DNA of 64,000 nt from Lutjanus erythropterus (lineage: Eukaryota; Chordata; Actinopteri; Lutjaniformes; Lutjanidae): positions 11,600,219 to 11,664,218 of the forward strand of contig CM034600.1 in assembly GCA_020091685.1 (NCBI GenBank). Direction: 5' to 3'. The position numbers and the translations under genes are program-made. The first letter of the stretch is position 1. Each line of letters opens with the position of its first letter. The notes beneath the pieces are model-generated. The model searched no databases. It saw nothing but the letters and a program-made list of their open reading frames with translations, and was not told where the DNA came from. Positions 1-13,860 of this stretch are shown here, piece by piece.

Positions 1-25
1 CACACACACACACACACACACACAC
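1..25 (+). repeat. (CA)n microsatellite, cut by window start
   Basis: Uninterrupted CA dinucleotides from the first base; true length unknown. Confidence 0.95.
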
Positions 26-280
26 TGTAGTTTATTTTGACACAATCCAACAAACAGCGTCCTGTTGCAGTAAATACTTACCAGAAAAACAGATGTGTAT
101 TAATCCACTGATGAAAATAGTCCCGAACAGATGCACCATTTATTCCTGCTTGAGTAACATTTGGTTAAAACTAATGTCCAGCTGTTTAAGGAAATTGCTC
201 TGACTTTTTTTTTTGACATTATATTTCTGAACTCTTAAAGATTTATGTATTTTGTAGTTACCTGGCTTGGAGAGGGACTG

Positions 281-720
281 ATCATTGTTCCGATGTACCA
301 TTACTCCGAAACCGAAACCCCAGTAGCCAAAATGTTCTTTTGGACTGAAAGCCAAATTGTCCAACGGCTCAACATCCGGGAAAAAAAACACACTGCTCCA
401 AAGACTTGTTGCTCCAAAATTCTGACTCTCCCCGAAGGTTTTTGTCTTCAGTATCTGTGTAGTGTGGGTTGAGATGCAAACGTCAGGTGACCTTGGTCAT
501 CACCATCGTGTCATAGTCACGTGATCTTCATTGTTATGATAACATTAATAGACGTGATTAGCTACTTGGTTAGATTTAAGTAAAGTGAGCATTGAGCCTT
601 TGGAGCAATGGCCATTTGTTTTTGGGATAACGGGCTGAAGGACAAATGGGCTTTCAGTCCAGAAGAACTTTTGTTCCGGACTATTGGGGTTTCATAATAA
701 TGGACCACTGGAGCAATGGC
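281..720. mobile_element. foldback element with ~120-bp inverted arms
   Basis: The segment 281-400 pairs with the reverse complement of 601-720, with runs such as GGACTGAAAGCC shared exactly and scattered mismatches and small gaps elsewhere. The ~200-bp centre is unrelated. No ORF of note. Such structure fits a MITE or foldback transposon relic. Confidence 0.65.
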
Positions 721-1011
721 ATGACACCACTTAGAGCTGAATGCAAAAACAGGGCAAGGATGTTGGAAAGTGTTGAGAGATGGATTAACACAGTATTGGT
801 TTTAGTCTTTTCCTGGGATTTTTTTTTTTTTATCAAAGGAGGAATAGGATATAGACCAACCCCAGCCTTTATCTTTCAAGTGAATATTCTTTACATAATA
901 ACCAGACTTCTCAGTTCCCATTTTTTTTAATGAGTGATATTCTTATTTTAGTTTTTACCATTACAAAGTCTTTGCTTTATGTGTGTGTGTTTTATTGTTG
1001 CACTCTGTTTG

Positions 1012-1058
1012 CATGAAAAGTGCTATATAAATAAAATTTGATTGATTGATTGATTGAT
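1012..1058 (+). repeat. LINE-type 3' tail with (TTGA)n
   Basis: AAAAGTGCTATATAAATAAA followed by repeated TTGA units is the usual 3' end of a family of fish non-LTR retrotransposons. No upstream coding remnant is recognised. Confidence 0.5.
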
Positions 1059-1979
1059 ATCCTTAGTTTAGTCAAATTCAAAGAAATTTTCTTGTTCCCC
1101 CTTCACTTTTTCTCCTGTTTTTCCTTTTACCACCAAGTTTCTCAACAATAGTTTTATCAAAACAGACACCAGGATTTAGTGAGTAGATGAAAACAGCACA
1201 TTGTTCAAATTTAAAGGCAGCTCTGAGCACTGACAGCGTCAGGTAGCAGTCTGAGGTGACATTTGTAAACCACAACAAACACTTTCATGCTTACCAATCC
1301 GGCAGGTCTGTGATTCTTTATTCCACAGAAAACCAAAGCTACTCACTCAAAGGAAAAAGATGTGACAGTGGTGAGTCCAGCTTTTTTTTTTTTGGTTTGT
1401 TTTCTGCTTTGTCACAGTCTGTGAGTCGACAAGCTTTCCCACCACTGCAGACAGCAAGGGTGAACACAGCTTCTTCTTTCTCTAACATGTTAGTAAAATT
1501 AACACTGTAATTGCAAAGCTTTTGGTTGTAATAACTTTTCCAAATTAATTACAATTACTGAAATTTTAATGCGGATGTTACTTTTGCTAGCTGTTGCTTT
1601 GCTGCTACCTGATTGCTCAATTGGGTTGTACTCTTCTACCGGTGCCCTTAGTTGCACCTTGCAGAGACTACACCTACCCTACACTCACAGATCACTCTCT
1701 AAATGATTTTAGACACTGAAAACTATCTTTATGCTTTCGTTGCTAAAAGTGGGTGGAAACAATTAGAGGTCTAAAAAAATCCTGCACTGCGGAGGCAATT
1801 CAATTTTTAGTTTTTAGGACTGTCCTTCATTTTAGGGCAGTGACATGCAGAGGACATGTGCCTACCACTGTGGAGAATGGAGGCAAAGCGTTATTTCCAG
1901 TAAAGCGTGTCTTTGAAAAAATGTAAAGGATGGTCACTGTAGGCACTATTCAAGCAACTATTTTGCATTTAGAAATCCC

Positions 1980-2470
1980 CAGATGATCAGTGGGCAGCAA
2001 GCAAGACTTTCAATGCCCAGACATCCTATGGATTAACATCTGAAGATATTATCAGAGGAATTGGACTAATCAGTGACATGTTAAACTCTAGAGCCTCCAG
2101 ACACATGCATAGATTTGTGACAAATTAAAAGAAAATGAATCAAAACGTCAAGACTCATATCAATGCAAATGCTTTCATACAGGGCACAAAGGTCAATGAA
2201 TGGTTTCATGAATATGAAAATTACATGAATCATATGCCATAGCCACCATAGTCACCTGATCTCAAACCAATTGAGGAGCGGTGAAAGATCTTGGAGCGAA
2301 ATGTTAAACAGCACCACCATCACAATCATCACCATACCACATGAGGAAATGTCTTTTCGAAGAATGGTGGTCGTCCATCAGAGATCCAGAGACTTGGAGA
2401 ATCAATGGCAAGGAGCGTTAAAGCTTTTCTGTGGCCCAACAGCTTACAAGGAAACTTTTTGTTGATTTTT
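1980..2470 (+). pseudogene. degenerate Tc1-like transposase 3' portion
   Basis: Around 2238-2300 the sequence reads like the SPDLKPIEE-W motif that closes Tc1 transposase catalytic domains, followed by K-ILERNVKQ. The next 170 bases (for example the segment around ATGAGGAAATGTCTTTTCGA) resemble the tail of a fish Tc1-like family known to me. Several stops interrupt the frame. The left boundary is uncertain. Confidence 0.55.
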
Positions 2471-5149
2471 CTTTTGAAGAGTCAATGCACAATATTTGCA
2501 GGGCTTTATTTGCAGAATAAGGCAGGAATGGAATTTTTTTTCATTAATATATAATCACATGAAAATAAAAATTGTTATGTTTTTGTTACCTTAGAATGAG
2601 CTCTGTTTATAACCACAGAGGGTGAGGATCCTCTTCCACAGAAGCTGTCATGCTGCAACACACTACAGGAGCCCAGAACAGTAGTAGCGTGCGAACCACA
2701 GTTAGAACCACTGCAGTTAATCAAAATTAACCTTCTTATTAAAAGTGGATGTGTTGCAGGTGGGAAATAGGGTGCTTCTTTCCATGACGAGAGACACAAT
2801 GTGCACATTTACGCATGAGACACAGCAGCGCAGCGTCAGTGATGATTCAATTCTGTTTCATCTGGAGAGCTTCCTCTGTCCTGTCAAGTTTGTAACAACA
2901 GTTTTTAGTTGTACCGTATAGTAGTTTTTGCTTAAATATTCATAATTCATTTTCTGCAGTGACATTACCACGTACATTAAGCTGAAGCTGAAAGCAGCCT
3001 CTCTAATCATTTAAGTAAATTGTTAACGAAAACAAGCATAAATCAGTTGAAAGTACAATAAAGAAATCACCTGAAAAACTTGCAATGCTCATCATCATTT
3101 AAAAGGAAATATACTGTAGCCTACAGGGGCAAGTAGAGGCACAGGTCTCTAAATTGTAGAAAATAATGTGTTTAGGTGGGTGGCAGGTGGATGATGTATG
3201 CACATGTGGACGAACTCATCCGTGAATCACCACAGGATGGACAAGTCAAACACTGGCTCTAAATTTGGCCATTTGTTTGTGTTTTACAGACACCATAGGT
3301 CCTTTAATTTTTCACCCACCTCCACCAAGGCTGCCCTAAATTCCCCTAAATTTGTTACTTTAGTAATATTTGCCCTGGATCAAGATCAAAATACACAGTC
3401 ATACTCAGTTTTTTGTAAGCTGGTTGCTCATGAAAAAATAATGAAAATATTAAAAATGGTTTTATTTCATAAACTTAAGAAATCCTTTATTATAATAATT
3501 TCTTTATCTAGATTGGAAATAATTGTTTTTTGTATGGCATGTGGCCTAAGTTTCCATCTATGAACAAGTTTTTGAGAAGGCCTGATAATTGGCACACAGC
3601 ACTATAAACACTGCCTCTGTGTCATCAGGCACATTACTAAAGGGCATTTTGTGGATTTTCTGTTACTACTTTGCCTGCGCACGTACACAAGCAGTCCACC
3701 CACACTGTAGCTGTCACTATGTCTTGAATCACTCCTTCCCAGCCTCTACACATTAATGTGACTGATCTGAGTTTTGTGGGTGGTAATGTCTGACCTTCAC
3801 TGTGTGACGTTTCAGACAGGATGTCCTGGAAGTCTGTTACAGCACAGACAGGGCAGTCTGTCGAGGGTGACTCATAATCATATAGTTATCAGCAGAATTC
3901 ATCCATAGCAAATGTTAAATAAATGGGGAGTAAGAGGAGTCTTTCCTCAGCTGTCCCCTAAATTGAATTGGTGAGAAGAGTGATGAGCTGCTCTTTTGTG
4001 TGTCTGCAGAGGTGAACACCGTCTCTCTTCACCTGCTGTTTCGCTGTGCTTTCAAAAAGTCAATTTTTCTGAAATTTAGAGAGGCAGGCTCATTTTAAGA
4101 TTGATGACTATGAATCTTTGAAATCTTATTAAGGATACTGAATGGATTTTGCAGGCCTCAGGGTCAGAAAACTTGCACTACCAATAAAACATCACATAAA
4201 AAAACTTCAGATCGAAGAAAAACCTGAAAATATGAAATGTGAGGTTGTTTTCCAAAACAACAGCAGTAACCTTTTATCACCTTCTGAAGAAAGGCAAGGA
4301 TCACCAGATTTTTGTTATTTAATTAAATCTGCCATTTAACTTTTTGCCATGTCTCTTTTCAAAATGTTGTTTCAGCAATTAATTTTGCAGCTATTAACAT
4401 ATGTCAACAACAAAGAGCTCATTGTCATAGAGGATTTATTTTGCTCAATTAAACAGGGTGATGTGTTGAAAATCCATTTGGACAGTGTAGTGTTCAGCTT
4501 TACCGGCGCATGCTGCGTTGATATCTGCTGATATTGACACATTCTTCACACCTCTATGACAGTGTGACCTGGAAATGACATCGAAAGTGTGAAACCAGGA
4601 TGGGTCAGCGGTTCAAGGCCGGTACCATGTTATGTCAACCCCACAAGTCTGATTCCAGCCCACATCATTTGTCTCAACTCATTTTCTGCTCCAGATTGTT
4701 GCTTTTCATGTGCATTGAAAAGTCTCTTTTTCTTATTCCTGTACTGTGTTCACACAGAATGAATACATTTTTCAATGCAAAGAGATGTCAAAGTGTATTA
4801 TGGAAAGTAAAGAGGCAAATGTTATGGATGTCCAGAGAGGATATAGGTAATGATTTTTGAAATGAGACAAATGTTTTCCTTTCTCAGTTTGTAATTTTGA
4901 CATCACAAAAAATTATTTTGCAACCTTTGTGTAACAAGCTGTCAAAACTGGAAAATTATTTTGTGATCACTGGACACCAAAAGTTATAACGTTAAGAGAA
5001 AGTAAACATTATCTTATGCTTGCCAGAAAACACTACAACTAACCCCTCCTAAGTGCTGCCCCTTTTTGCTCTGTGCCCCAATAACAGTGGAGGAATACCC
5101 GGCAGACAAGGGGTCAGTTTTCTTCTTTCCTACTTCCTGTAGCTATGTT

Positions 5150-5460
5150 TAAAGGTAAAGGTCATCATTATTGTCACATAGTACAACATACAGTGAGATT
5201 TAGTCTCTGCATTTAACCCGTCGGTATTAGGAGCAGTGGGCAGCTGCTGCGCAGCCCCTGCTGGAGACCATCTCTAGTTCTGTGCCAGCACTATGGTCAG
5301 GTGTAGTGCAGGACAGCTGATCTAGCATATATGTTTCTGAGGGTGGAGGAAACCAGAATGACTGGAGGAAATCCACGCAAACATGGAGCGAACCTGCAAA
5401 CTCTACACAGAAAGGCTCTGACCGAAGGGGGATTTGAACCCACAACCTTCTTTATGTGCT
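5150..5460. repeat. fish interspersed repeat, tRNA-like B-box on minus strand
   Basis: Matches a repeat I recognise from many teleosts: a TAAAGGTAAAGGTCAT start, GCATTTAACCC, GAGCAGTGGGCAGCTGCTGC, GGGTGGAGGAAACCAGAATG and a final GGGGGATTTGAACCCACAAC. The last block is the complement of a pol III B-box-like GGGTTCAAATCC. The short ORFs across it are not genes. Confidence 0.6.
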
Positions 5461-7204
5461 ATGTGTTAGGCTCATCTGTACTGAACAGAAAGCCAAATTG
5501 TGAAGATGGTTTTTAGTGTTTTGTCAGACGTGTTAGAGAAAGTTGACAGAGGTTCTGCTACATATAAAGTTTGGGGCGGAACTTAGGATGCAACAGTTAG
5601 TGTATGTACCGTCCAAGCGGCCAGTGGTGATCAGGTGACAGTGTTCATGGCTGGGAAATTGGCGAGGGATTGTGCCACTGTCACTGCTGGTTGATTAGGG
5701 CGCCTTCTCTGTACCTGGTCAACATGAAGTAGTTAGTGGTGTCAGTAATCACAGTGTGAATTGAACTGATTGGGGAGAAAAGAGAACAAGTAAGAATTTG
5801 TATTTCTTATTTTATTATTGATGGACAGGTGTCTTCACCGGTCACATTCAGCCTTGGTAGTTGCTGCTTGCTTGTGCCGCCTCAGCTCCGCTCAGGCTCT
5901 CCTCCATTTCTCAAAATATAGATTTTGCTGTTTGATGTGGTAAACCCAAACTCCAGGCTTCAGTATGTCCCATCAGAAACAAATGGTTGCTACACACTAC
6001 ATTCTCTTCAAATCTGTAATTGTCCAACTCTCAACATCAGTTCTCTTCTTAAGTTTGTGTTTGTTTCTGTTTCTTTCTCTACTTGAAGATGAGTGTGTTT
6101 GAAGTGTTTTTCCGTTCTCCATGTAACACTTCCACCATCTGTCGTAGAAGGAAATGAAAGCCTTGCCTGTCTGAAACTTTATTGCCTTTTGTTTCCTAAA
6201 ACAATCACACTTCCTACCAAATTGGTATCACAGCATTTAAAAGGCAGTGTAGGTGGCCGCTAGAAGCTTAAGATTTTGTAACCCTTGTTGCTGTCAATGA
6301 TTTCATAGAGTTATTACTGTACTGTCTCAAATGAATAATGATTTATTATGATCAAATGCAGCACACAGCACCATGGAAAATCAAAGTAAGAGAAGATGTC
6401 ACCTAAAACCTGCAATCAGACGGTTCTTACATCAGTTTTGTCGCTCATTTGAATCTGAGCCTTTAATAAAGCTGAAACACCATGAAAGACAAAACCATAT
6501 ATAGCTATATATAGTGCAGGTGAAATTTTGGGATTCGAGGCAGCCCACGCTGTCTCCATTCATATTATTGCAGAGCAGTGGCGTCATGCACCAACAAAGG
6601 TGACACCACAGGTACTTAAGTCTTCCATCGCTGTGTTTTTTTTCTTCCTGCTGTCTTTCTTTTATCTCATCACCTCCAGTCCTCGTCTGCATTCATCTTC
6701 CCTGTCTGTTCATCTGCGCCGTTTCGCTCCTCATCACCTCCTTTTTTCATCTCCTGTCAAATGATCTCGGAGACCAGTTTGATCCCCAGACCAACTCCCT
6801 CCTCTTCCCTCCCGTCGATCTGTCAGTCTCGCTCTATTCCTGATTGTCTGCCACTTTTTTTCACTCGCTCTCATTCTTATGCTCATCTAGCTGCCGTTTC
6901 CTCACTCTGTCTTTCTCTTTTGTTCCTGCTCTCTTGTCACCTTACGTGCCTTTTTCTCTTTTTCTGACCTTTCTATTCTTTTCTGTCTATTCCCATTCCC
7001 ATCTTCTTCCCTTTAATCGAGGCTTTCCCAATTTTCTCTTTCCTCTGTGTCTCTCCTGTTGCTTTTCTTTAACATCAAAGACACCGAAACCCAAATCCAC
7101 AATAGCCTTCTCACTATGTAATTTAATGTTTATCAGTAAGCATCTAAAATGTATCAGACATTAGTTTTAATCCAAATTGAAAATGTTGTCAATAAGTAAA
7201 TTCT

Positions 7205-7540
7205 GCCGCTAGGGGTCTCTCTCACATTAAAACTTTAACAAAAGATGTAGTTTATGGACATTGGGAAGTGTCGTGGGATCATGGGAGTTGGTATCTTCAT
7301 TGTTAAACAACCACCAGGCAGAAATGGATGTTAATGGAAGAGATCATGTTAAAGTTATTCATGTTACGTTTAGTCACATTCACCAGATCATTCCTCAATC
7401 ATATCCGATGAAGTCTGTGTTTTCCCGAAGTTATAGCAACAAGTAACCGGTAGGAAACACAGTTACTTTGAATGGATTGCGAATTTCTCTGTGTTTGAAG
7501 ATTATTTGAAACATTTGGGATAATGTAAGGACACAAATAA
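7205..7540. repeat. interspersed repeat, CTAGGGGTCTCTCTCAC family, copy 1
   Basis: Starts TGCCGCTAGGGGTCTCTCTC and runs through TCATGGGAG and GAATTTCTCTGTGTTTGAAG. Shares its order of blocks with the copy from 18985 and is familiar from percomorph genomes. Short ORFs here are not genes. Confidence 0.6.
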
Positions 7541-8399
7541 ACAAAATATATGAAGCTATAGCAAAGTTAAGCTAAGATGTTTTTTATGTTTGGGCTTATA
7601 GTTTATTCTTCTTAACATGATGCCATTCACTGAGCCTGCAGCTCACTCTTCCTACTGTCATTGTCTGGGGCTGTCAGTTGTCTTATCAGCTGTTCTGTCA
7701 GCTGGTCACTTATATCCAATAGCACAGCGACACACGTTCATCGTTAGCCTACCAACTTGCTGCTATCTTTTTAAATGTTTCTCTCTCTTGCTCCACCGCC
7801 CCATCACCATCCATTCTTCACCAATACATCAACTTCATCATTCATCAGCCTCAGCAGATATCAGCAACGGTTTTGAAGACAGCATAGGTGTCGGCTTGAT
7901 TCCCTGCCTGAAAAGGCTGTCTGATGGGAAAGCAAAGCGGTGAAAATGTTCTAAATGTGGCGTACACTCAAACTTATATGATCGTGTTGCTGCCGACCCC
8001 CCATAGCAGTACACTGCTTAGTTTCTACCCCTGAGAAAGAGGTCAATCAAAATGAGATCTACACAGACTTGAGAAATGATCTAAACAGCAAAATGAGCTG
8101 TTTTTGGTCAGTTGGTCAGTCTACATAAACTTCAAACCACCTGGCGGCCACAGTTTTCACCCTAGGAGGCTGAAATTTGGCATAGAGGTCAAGTATGTAT
8201 GTGTAAGAGTGTGGACTTGTGTTGATGCCACTTGGCTAAAAAGGGGCATAACTTCCAAATGGATTCACACTGGATACACAAGATTCAGTGGAAACTTTGC
8301 TCACGAACCAAAGGATATCTGATTCATTTCAAATGGCAACAAGGGGGTGTGGCAGTGGGAGGTACCTATAATTTGTAAGTGGTTTCACGTACCATGGCC

Positions 8400-8690
8400 A
8401 AACTCATGAGCTATTTGTTGTAGACTCTTGTGGGAGGCATCACTGGACTCAGCAGAGTTCGTTTTTCATTAGTGACGGTGAGCCTATACTTAAGCCACAC
8501 GCCCTTCATAACTCATTACCTGTTTGTCTTAGGTGCTTGTCGGAGCCATCATTGGACTCAGTAGAGTTCATTTTTCATTGGCGACTGTTTTCCTCACCCC
8601 CTAAACTTTATCCACGCCCCCTTTTATAACTTGTGAACTGTTTGTCACAGAGCAGAGAGTTCTTTTTTCCACTGGTGTGACTTATTCCCT
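8400..8690. repeat. decaying minisatellite, three ~115-bp units
   Basis: Units begin near 8400, 8510 and 8628. The first two share GGACTCAGCAGAGTTCGTTT / GGACTCAGTAGAGTTCATTT, then TTTTCATT and a CACGCCC box. The third is truncated, keeping the AACTG-TTGTC-AGAG-AGTTC core. Sequence upstream to about 8100 may be a further diverged part. Confidence 0.6.
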
Positions 8691-9655
8691 CTCCTTGTAC
8701 TTCAGCAACAGAGGTGAAGTGTTTGTATGGATTCATGCACATGTGGATGCATACAGTACATACTGTACCTCGCAATAGACGGTTGCATGCAAATCTGCTC
8801 TTGTTTGAAGTTGGTTTTCTAACAGTTATGAATGTATATTTTAACTCAGATTTATGTGTTTGTTAATGAGACACTCAGGTTTGATATCATATATGCTTTT
8901 TTACTATTTCAAGCCAAATTTCCAGATGCTTCAACAGTCTCTTTCTTCCCTTCTTCAACCATTCCACTTTTATGTCTCTCACCCTTTTCATCTTCTGCAT
9001 TTCCATCCGATTTTCCCCATTACGCTATTTGAACTTTTCCATCTCTCATCAGAGGTGATAGAAATTTGGCTCGTAAACATTCGCTGGCAAAAAGACCCCA
9101 CAAAGGCCACAACGTTTTATCACACGACAATCATACTGTATGTCAAAAATTTCCAAATGCTCATTTTTTCCCACTCAAGCCACCAGTTTTGTCATTTTTA
9201 ACCACCCTTGGAGAGCTTTATCGGAAACACTATCTCCATTTCAAAATGTTGTTGGATTGTTGTGTCCTCAAGTCTTCATCGTCTGACTTGTCTTTTATGA
9301 CCTTCCCACCATTTTTGTCTCACAGCTTGTAATTCTCTCCCTCACTCTCCTCCCCTCTCTGAAATGCCAGAACTGTTTCTTTACCTCTTATCTATCATTT
9401 CCTTTTGTCTCTCTCTTATTGTCTTCTGCCATTAGCCTACCAGTCTGTCTCTCCACTATAGTCTGGCAGGTTTTCCTTTCAGGCTCTTTGACCCTCCTTC
9501 CCCTCTTTTCTCTACACTTTTTCTGTTTCCACTCTTGTTCCTTTTCTCCTCGCTCCCCTCTCTCATTGACATTTCTCTCTCTCTCAGCGTCTCTTACTTT
9601 CATTCTCTGGGTCTCTCTACCATCAGTCGCTCTCCTTGCACCCCCATCCCACCAC

Positions 9656-9657
<2 letters not shown>

Positions 9658-9738
<81 letters not shown>
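9658..9738 (+). repeat. (CT)n-(AC)n compound microsatellite
   Basis: A CT run (9658-9670) passes into about 34 uninterrupted AC units (9671-9738). It follows a ~350-bp pyrimidine-rich tract (9330-9657). All long ORFs here are repeat translations. Confidence 0.97.
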
Positions 9739-9740
<2 letters not shown>

Positions 9741-12700
9741 TCCTCATTCATATTCCACCTGTGTCAGTCTCCTTGGAGTTGCCTGAGGGAATCAAATCCA
9801 CCTTCAAATTCATCTTTTTATTCTTCTTATTCCCTCTCCGACTCAAGGTCTTATTCTTTTCTCTATTCTTCTCCTCTCTGTACTGTGTGTTTGGATGAGT
9901 AAGTATAATGGTCTGTGTAGATTTACTTAAGATTTTGTTGTGTATGCCGATGCAAGAATATGAAAAAATTGCTTGCATGAATTCTGTTTAGGATGCACAA
10001 TCAGCAGACGTACATTCAGATCTACACAATTACATTACATGTCTGAATTTCTTGCAGAGGCCTCTCACTAAAAGCAGAAGATATAACAGACAAGGACAAG
10101 GTGAAACGTAAGAAAAAACAGGATGAAAAGAGAGGAAAATCCTGTCTAGTCTCTGTAGAGGACAGTCAAGGATGCTCACAGCTTTAAAGGGTATCACTGG
10201 TGTTATTTCATTATTTTCTTTTTTTCCATTACAGGAAGCACGGTTACATACTTCGGTCGGCAGTAAAGAGGCAAAACAAGGTTTAAAGTGGAGTGAGACG
10301 TAACCTTTTCACCTTCAGTAGTCTTGGTTTTTCAGTGAGATCCCGTTTTTCAAAGGGCAATGGAAATATGTAACAAAATTATCTAAGAGCTGTCTAAAAG
10401 AACATCTAAGGTCCACAAACGAGTTTTCACAGCTTTAAATGGCATCTCCAGTGGAGATATCATCACATGACCTCACATGTAGTGTGGAGCACTGGTCACA
10501 TGACACTGTAACAGGTGGCAGTACAATATAACCACTATCTCTTATAAGCTGATTAAAGTTCTACATTCAGGTTACAGGGCAGGTTCAATGGGCCTCATTC
10601 ACCAAGTTTTTTTAAGAAGAATTTTCTTATTAAAAACACTTTCTTCAGTTTTCAACACTCAAGAGCACAGTAACACACATTTTAGTGCTGACAAGTTTGT
10701 GCAAAATGATTGGTTATTGTGTTTATTATAGAATTTAAATTACAAAAGTATTTTATATAACTTCTATTCAATAAATTATAACAAAGCATTATGGTATGTT
10801 AAAATAAATAAATAATTTGCCTTTAAGGTGTGATTATTTATAGCTTACAAATAATCTCAAGACAGAAACATATCACTTGAACATTTTTCAGTGCATATCT
10901 ATATTTTGGTTGTCCAGGATGACATCTGAGAGCAGATGTGGGCCAGCTGAATGGGACCTCGGTAACACCTCAGAGGACGCTGCCTCAGTGTGATTTATTC
11001 TGTACATAAATGATAAAAATTAGAACCACTAAAGTGACTCTTGTGGGATTTTACATTATGCAATGCAATATGCAATCCTGGTCTACACTGTGAAGGCAAA
11101 TGCTTAAATTTTTAATGCAAACCAAACACTTAACTAACACTTTTTAAACAAATGGACAAATTGAATAAGACTTACTCACAAAAATAATCACCTGCTTTCT
11201 ACACACTGGTGTAAGCATGTTTCATGGTTTTACAACTTTTAGACAGACCATACTGTAAAATTGTATTAATTCTGAAAAACCAGCTTGTCTTCTGATTCAG
11301 TGGCGCTGGACATTACAGTAGTTCCTCCTAAATTTCTCAAATGAGCTTTCGCAGAGAGCTCATGTCTTTTTCAGGGAAACTGAGGTGCAGTTCCCTTGTA
11401 TTTTGGACCCCAATTCTGTAGCTTCTCATTACTGCTTCTTACATTTTACTGTCAAAATGCTGTTTATATTGAAATCTCTGAAAGCTCAACTGTGCTGTTT
11501 AGACTATTTTCCTGACATCAAGAATGAACTTCCATCTTCAAAGCAATAGAAATGTTTATGTTTTATGCCATGTGTGTTTCAGTATTTCAATGTACGTAAC
11601 AATTAGACATGCTGGCAATAGTTTTAAATTTGTGTCTCAACAACCCACTGGTTTTGTTTCCAATATGATGAAAATATATCTATTTTACTTTCTGTCATTA
11701 TAAAATTGATATAAATCTGCCAACTTAAGCATTTCACTAAATCAGAAATATTATCATGTCATATCATATTAGGAAATATATTTGTCTTTTTGTAAATATG
11801 GAACAAACAGACAAACAGTGACTGTTATTCAGTAACTTATTCAGTTACTATGGCTGACAAATGTTGGTTTCTGTTGGAGAAGGGAGTTTAACATTTGTTT
11901 TAAAGCAGTAACAGTGGTCTCACATATCTTGCTTTCACTTGACTTGTGTTTCATGAAATCACTGGGTACATCACTGCTCCCTTTAGTTTCCCCGTTTCGT
12001 TTTGATGTTCACCAAAACACATTTGAAGGCAACAAGTTCTCTGTACATGAAAAAGTGATTCAGGATTTGATTAACATGCATCAAACATGGTAATTATAAG
12101 TGGTAATTACAGTAGCTGCGTTGTAAAATCATGTTCGGTAAAATGATCATAGTCATCTCATTTTAAATGACATTCAACACAGCAGCATGTTTCTGTAAGT
12201 TGTTTGTCTTCATGAAGTTTTGAAAGTGGTTATTTCAGGAAGATTTCACACAGGAAGTGATGCATTTTATAATATGTTCCCAGTTTAAGTTTGCTGCAGC
12301 GTAAATAAAGGGAATTAGTCTGAGCAGTGACAACTGAAACAGGCTGAGAAAGAAATTAGCACCACAAATTCCAGTTTCATCAGTTTTATCAACACAAAAT
12401 CCAGGAAGTGAATCATTAGAACACCATGTTTGATTGTGGTGAGAGGTGCAATGCAAAAATGCCATCGTGATGAGTACTTGGTAACAAAGTTGTCACCAAA
12501 ATTAAAGTATAAAACCAACAAGACTATCACAAATTATCACTGTAAGCCAAACTATCTGATAAACCCAGTCTAATGTTGATGGTTGTCTTACCCACACTTT
12601 GTGCAACCAGAACATTACTCTGTGATTTTTGTTATCTCTGCAGAAGTATTAATTAAAATGTGTGAGAGCTGCTCCTTCTCTCCTTGACTTTTCCCTTTAT

Positions 12701-13312
12701 TCCTCACTCAAGTGTGTGACAAACACACTACACCAGTTAACTTTGGCCTTCCATCCACATTAGACACAAACCCTGGTCTCCACCTCAACCTCCTCCAAAT
12801 GTGGACTTTTTCATTCTTCATACTATGTCAAAAGTGCAGTGCTTCTCTTACGGCTGCTGAAGTGTCCGTTTGAGTCTCCGAAGCGTGTGACCTGCCATTG
12901 GTATTTGAGAACAGGTTGGATTTCTAACAGAAGCATAAAAATGTTTAAATGAGACATACTTAACTAAGTGTAGTTAATAGATAAAGGTAATCGCACAGAG
13001 CAGGAGGACACAGAACTGAGGATCTAGTGTCTGTCCTACTCTTTGCCACATGTTAGCTGTCATGCACACTTTTGTTGTTTGTGAGTCAAAATGGGACAAA
13101 CAAGAAGACATTAAACCATTTTCTATATCGTTTCAGTCTGATGGGAGATCTCTCTGAAAACAACCTAAAATCACACGTCATATTCACACAAAAATTGTGT
13201 TTTCAAATTTAGCTGGCTGAGCGGAGGCTGTGCTCCATCATTCCTCCCCCTTCTCTCTCTGTCTCTGACAGGCCGGTGGGTCTCCTGGTGAGAGCTGACC
13301 TTTCTCCTGAAG

Positions 13313-13313
13313 G

Positions 13314-13372
<59 letters not shown>
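13313..13372 (+). repeat. (GA)n microsatellite
   Basis: About 30 GA units with one GGGA interruption at 13331-13336. Confidence 0.97.
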
Positions 13373-13375
<3 letters not shown>

Positions 13376-13799
13376 TACCAGAAAACAAAGATAATTGTTT
13401 GTGTGTTGTCAGACAGAGATGTGCATGCATATACACAGAATGTTAAAATGGGTGGTGAGGTGAATGATGAGTGTGTGTGTCTGCTTCTGTTTTTGACCAT
13501 ATGTGTGAAAGTGGTTGTGTCTTAATGTGTTTATGTGTGTTGTGTATCACACTTGGTAAAATGTGCGAGTGAGAAACAGAAAAAGGTGGCTGTGATCGTA
13601 CGTGTGCGTGCATACCATATGTCCATGGCTTGTGTAAGCTATTTGTGCGTGTGTGGTTAACTGATGGTAAATAGAGATATTTACAGCATTGTGTCTTCAT
13701 GTGGTAACCATGACGACGTCACAGTGGGAGAGGCTGTCTGTCTCAATGCATTATGACATCGATGTTTAACCCCCAAAACACACACACAAACTCTCTGTC

Positions 13800-13810
<11 letters not shown>

Positions 13811-13856
<46 letters not shown>
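13811..13856 (+). repeat. (CA)n microsatellite
   Basis: Twenty-three perfect CA units in a CA-rich neighbourhood (13780-14070). Confidence 0.97.

Positions 13857-13860
<4 letters not shown>

Larger units (their letters stand above)
721..5149. other. non-genic, AT-rich; LINE tail and Tc1 relic only
   Basis: Apart from the LINE tail near 1012 and the Tc1 relic at 1980-2470, I see no coding exon, RNA gene or clear repeat. Open frames here are below about 120 codons and have no recognisable similarity. Confidence 0.6.

Noticed and set aside
4605..4630. GGTTCAAGGCC, B-box-like, considered as a tRNA gene
   Set aside because: No A-box, acceptor stem or terminator at the right spacing.
7617..7943. 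108-codon + strand ORF
   Set aside because: No similarity recognised and not bounded by splice or promoter signals; His/Ser-rich composition fits chance.
9388..9898. ORFs of 119 and 159 codons on both strands
   Set aside because: Built on (CA)n and CT-rich sequence (His-Thr and Cys-Val repeats).
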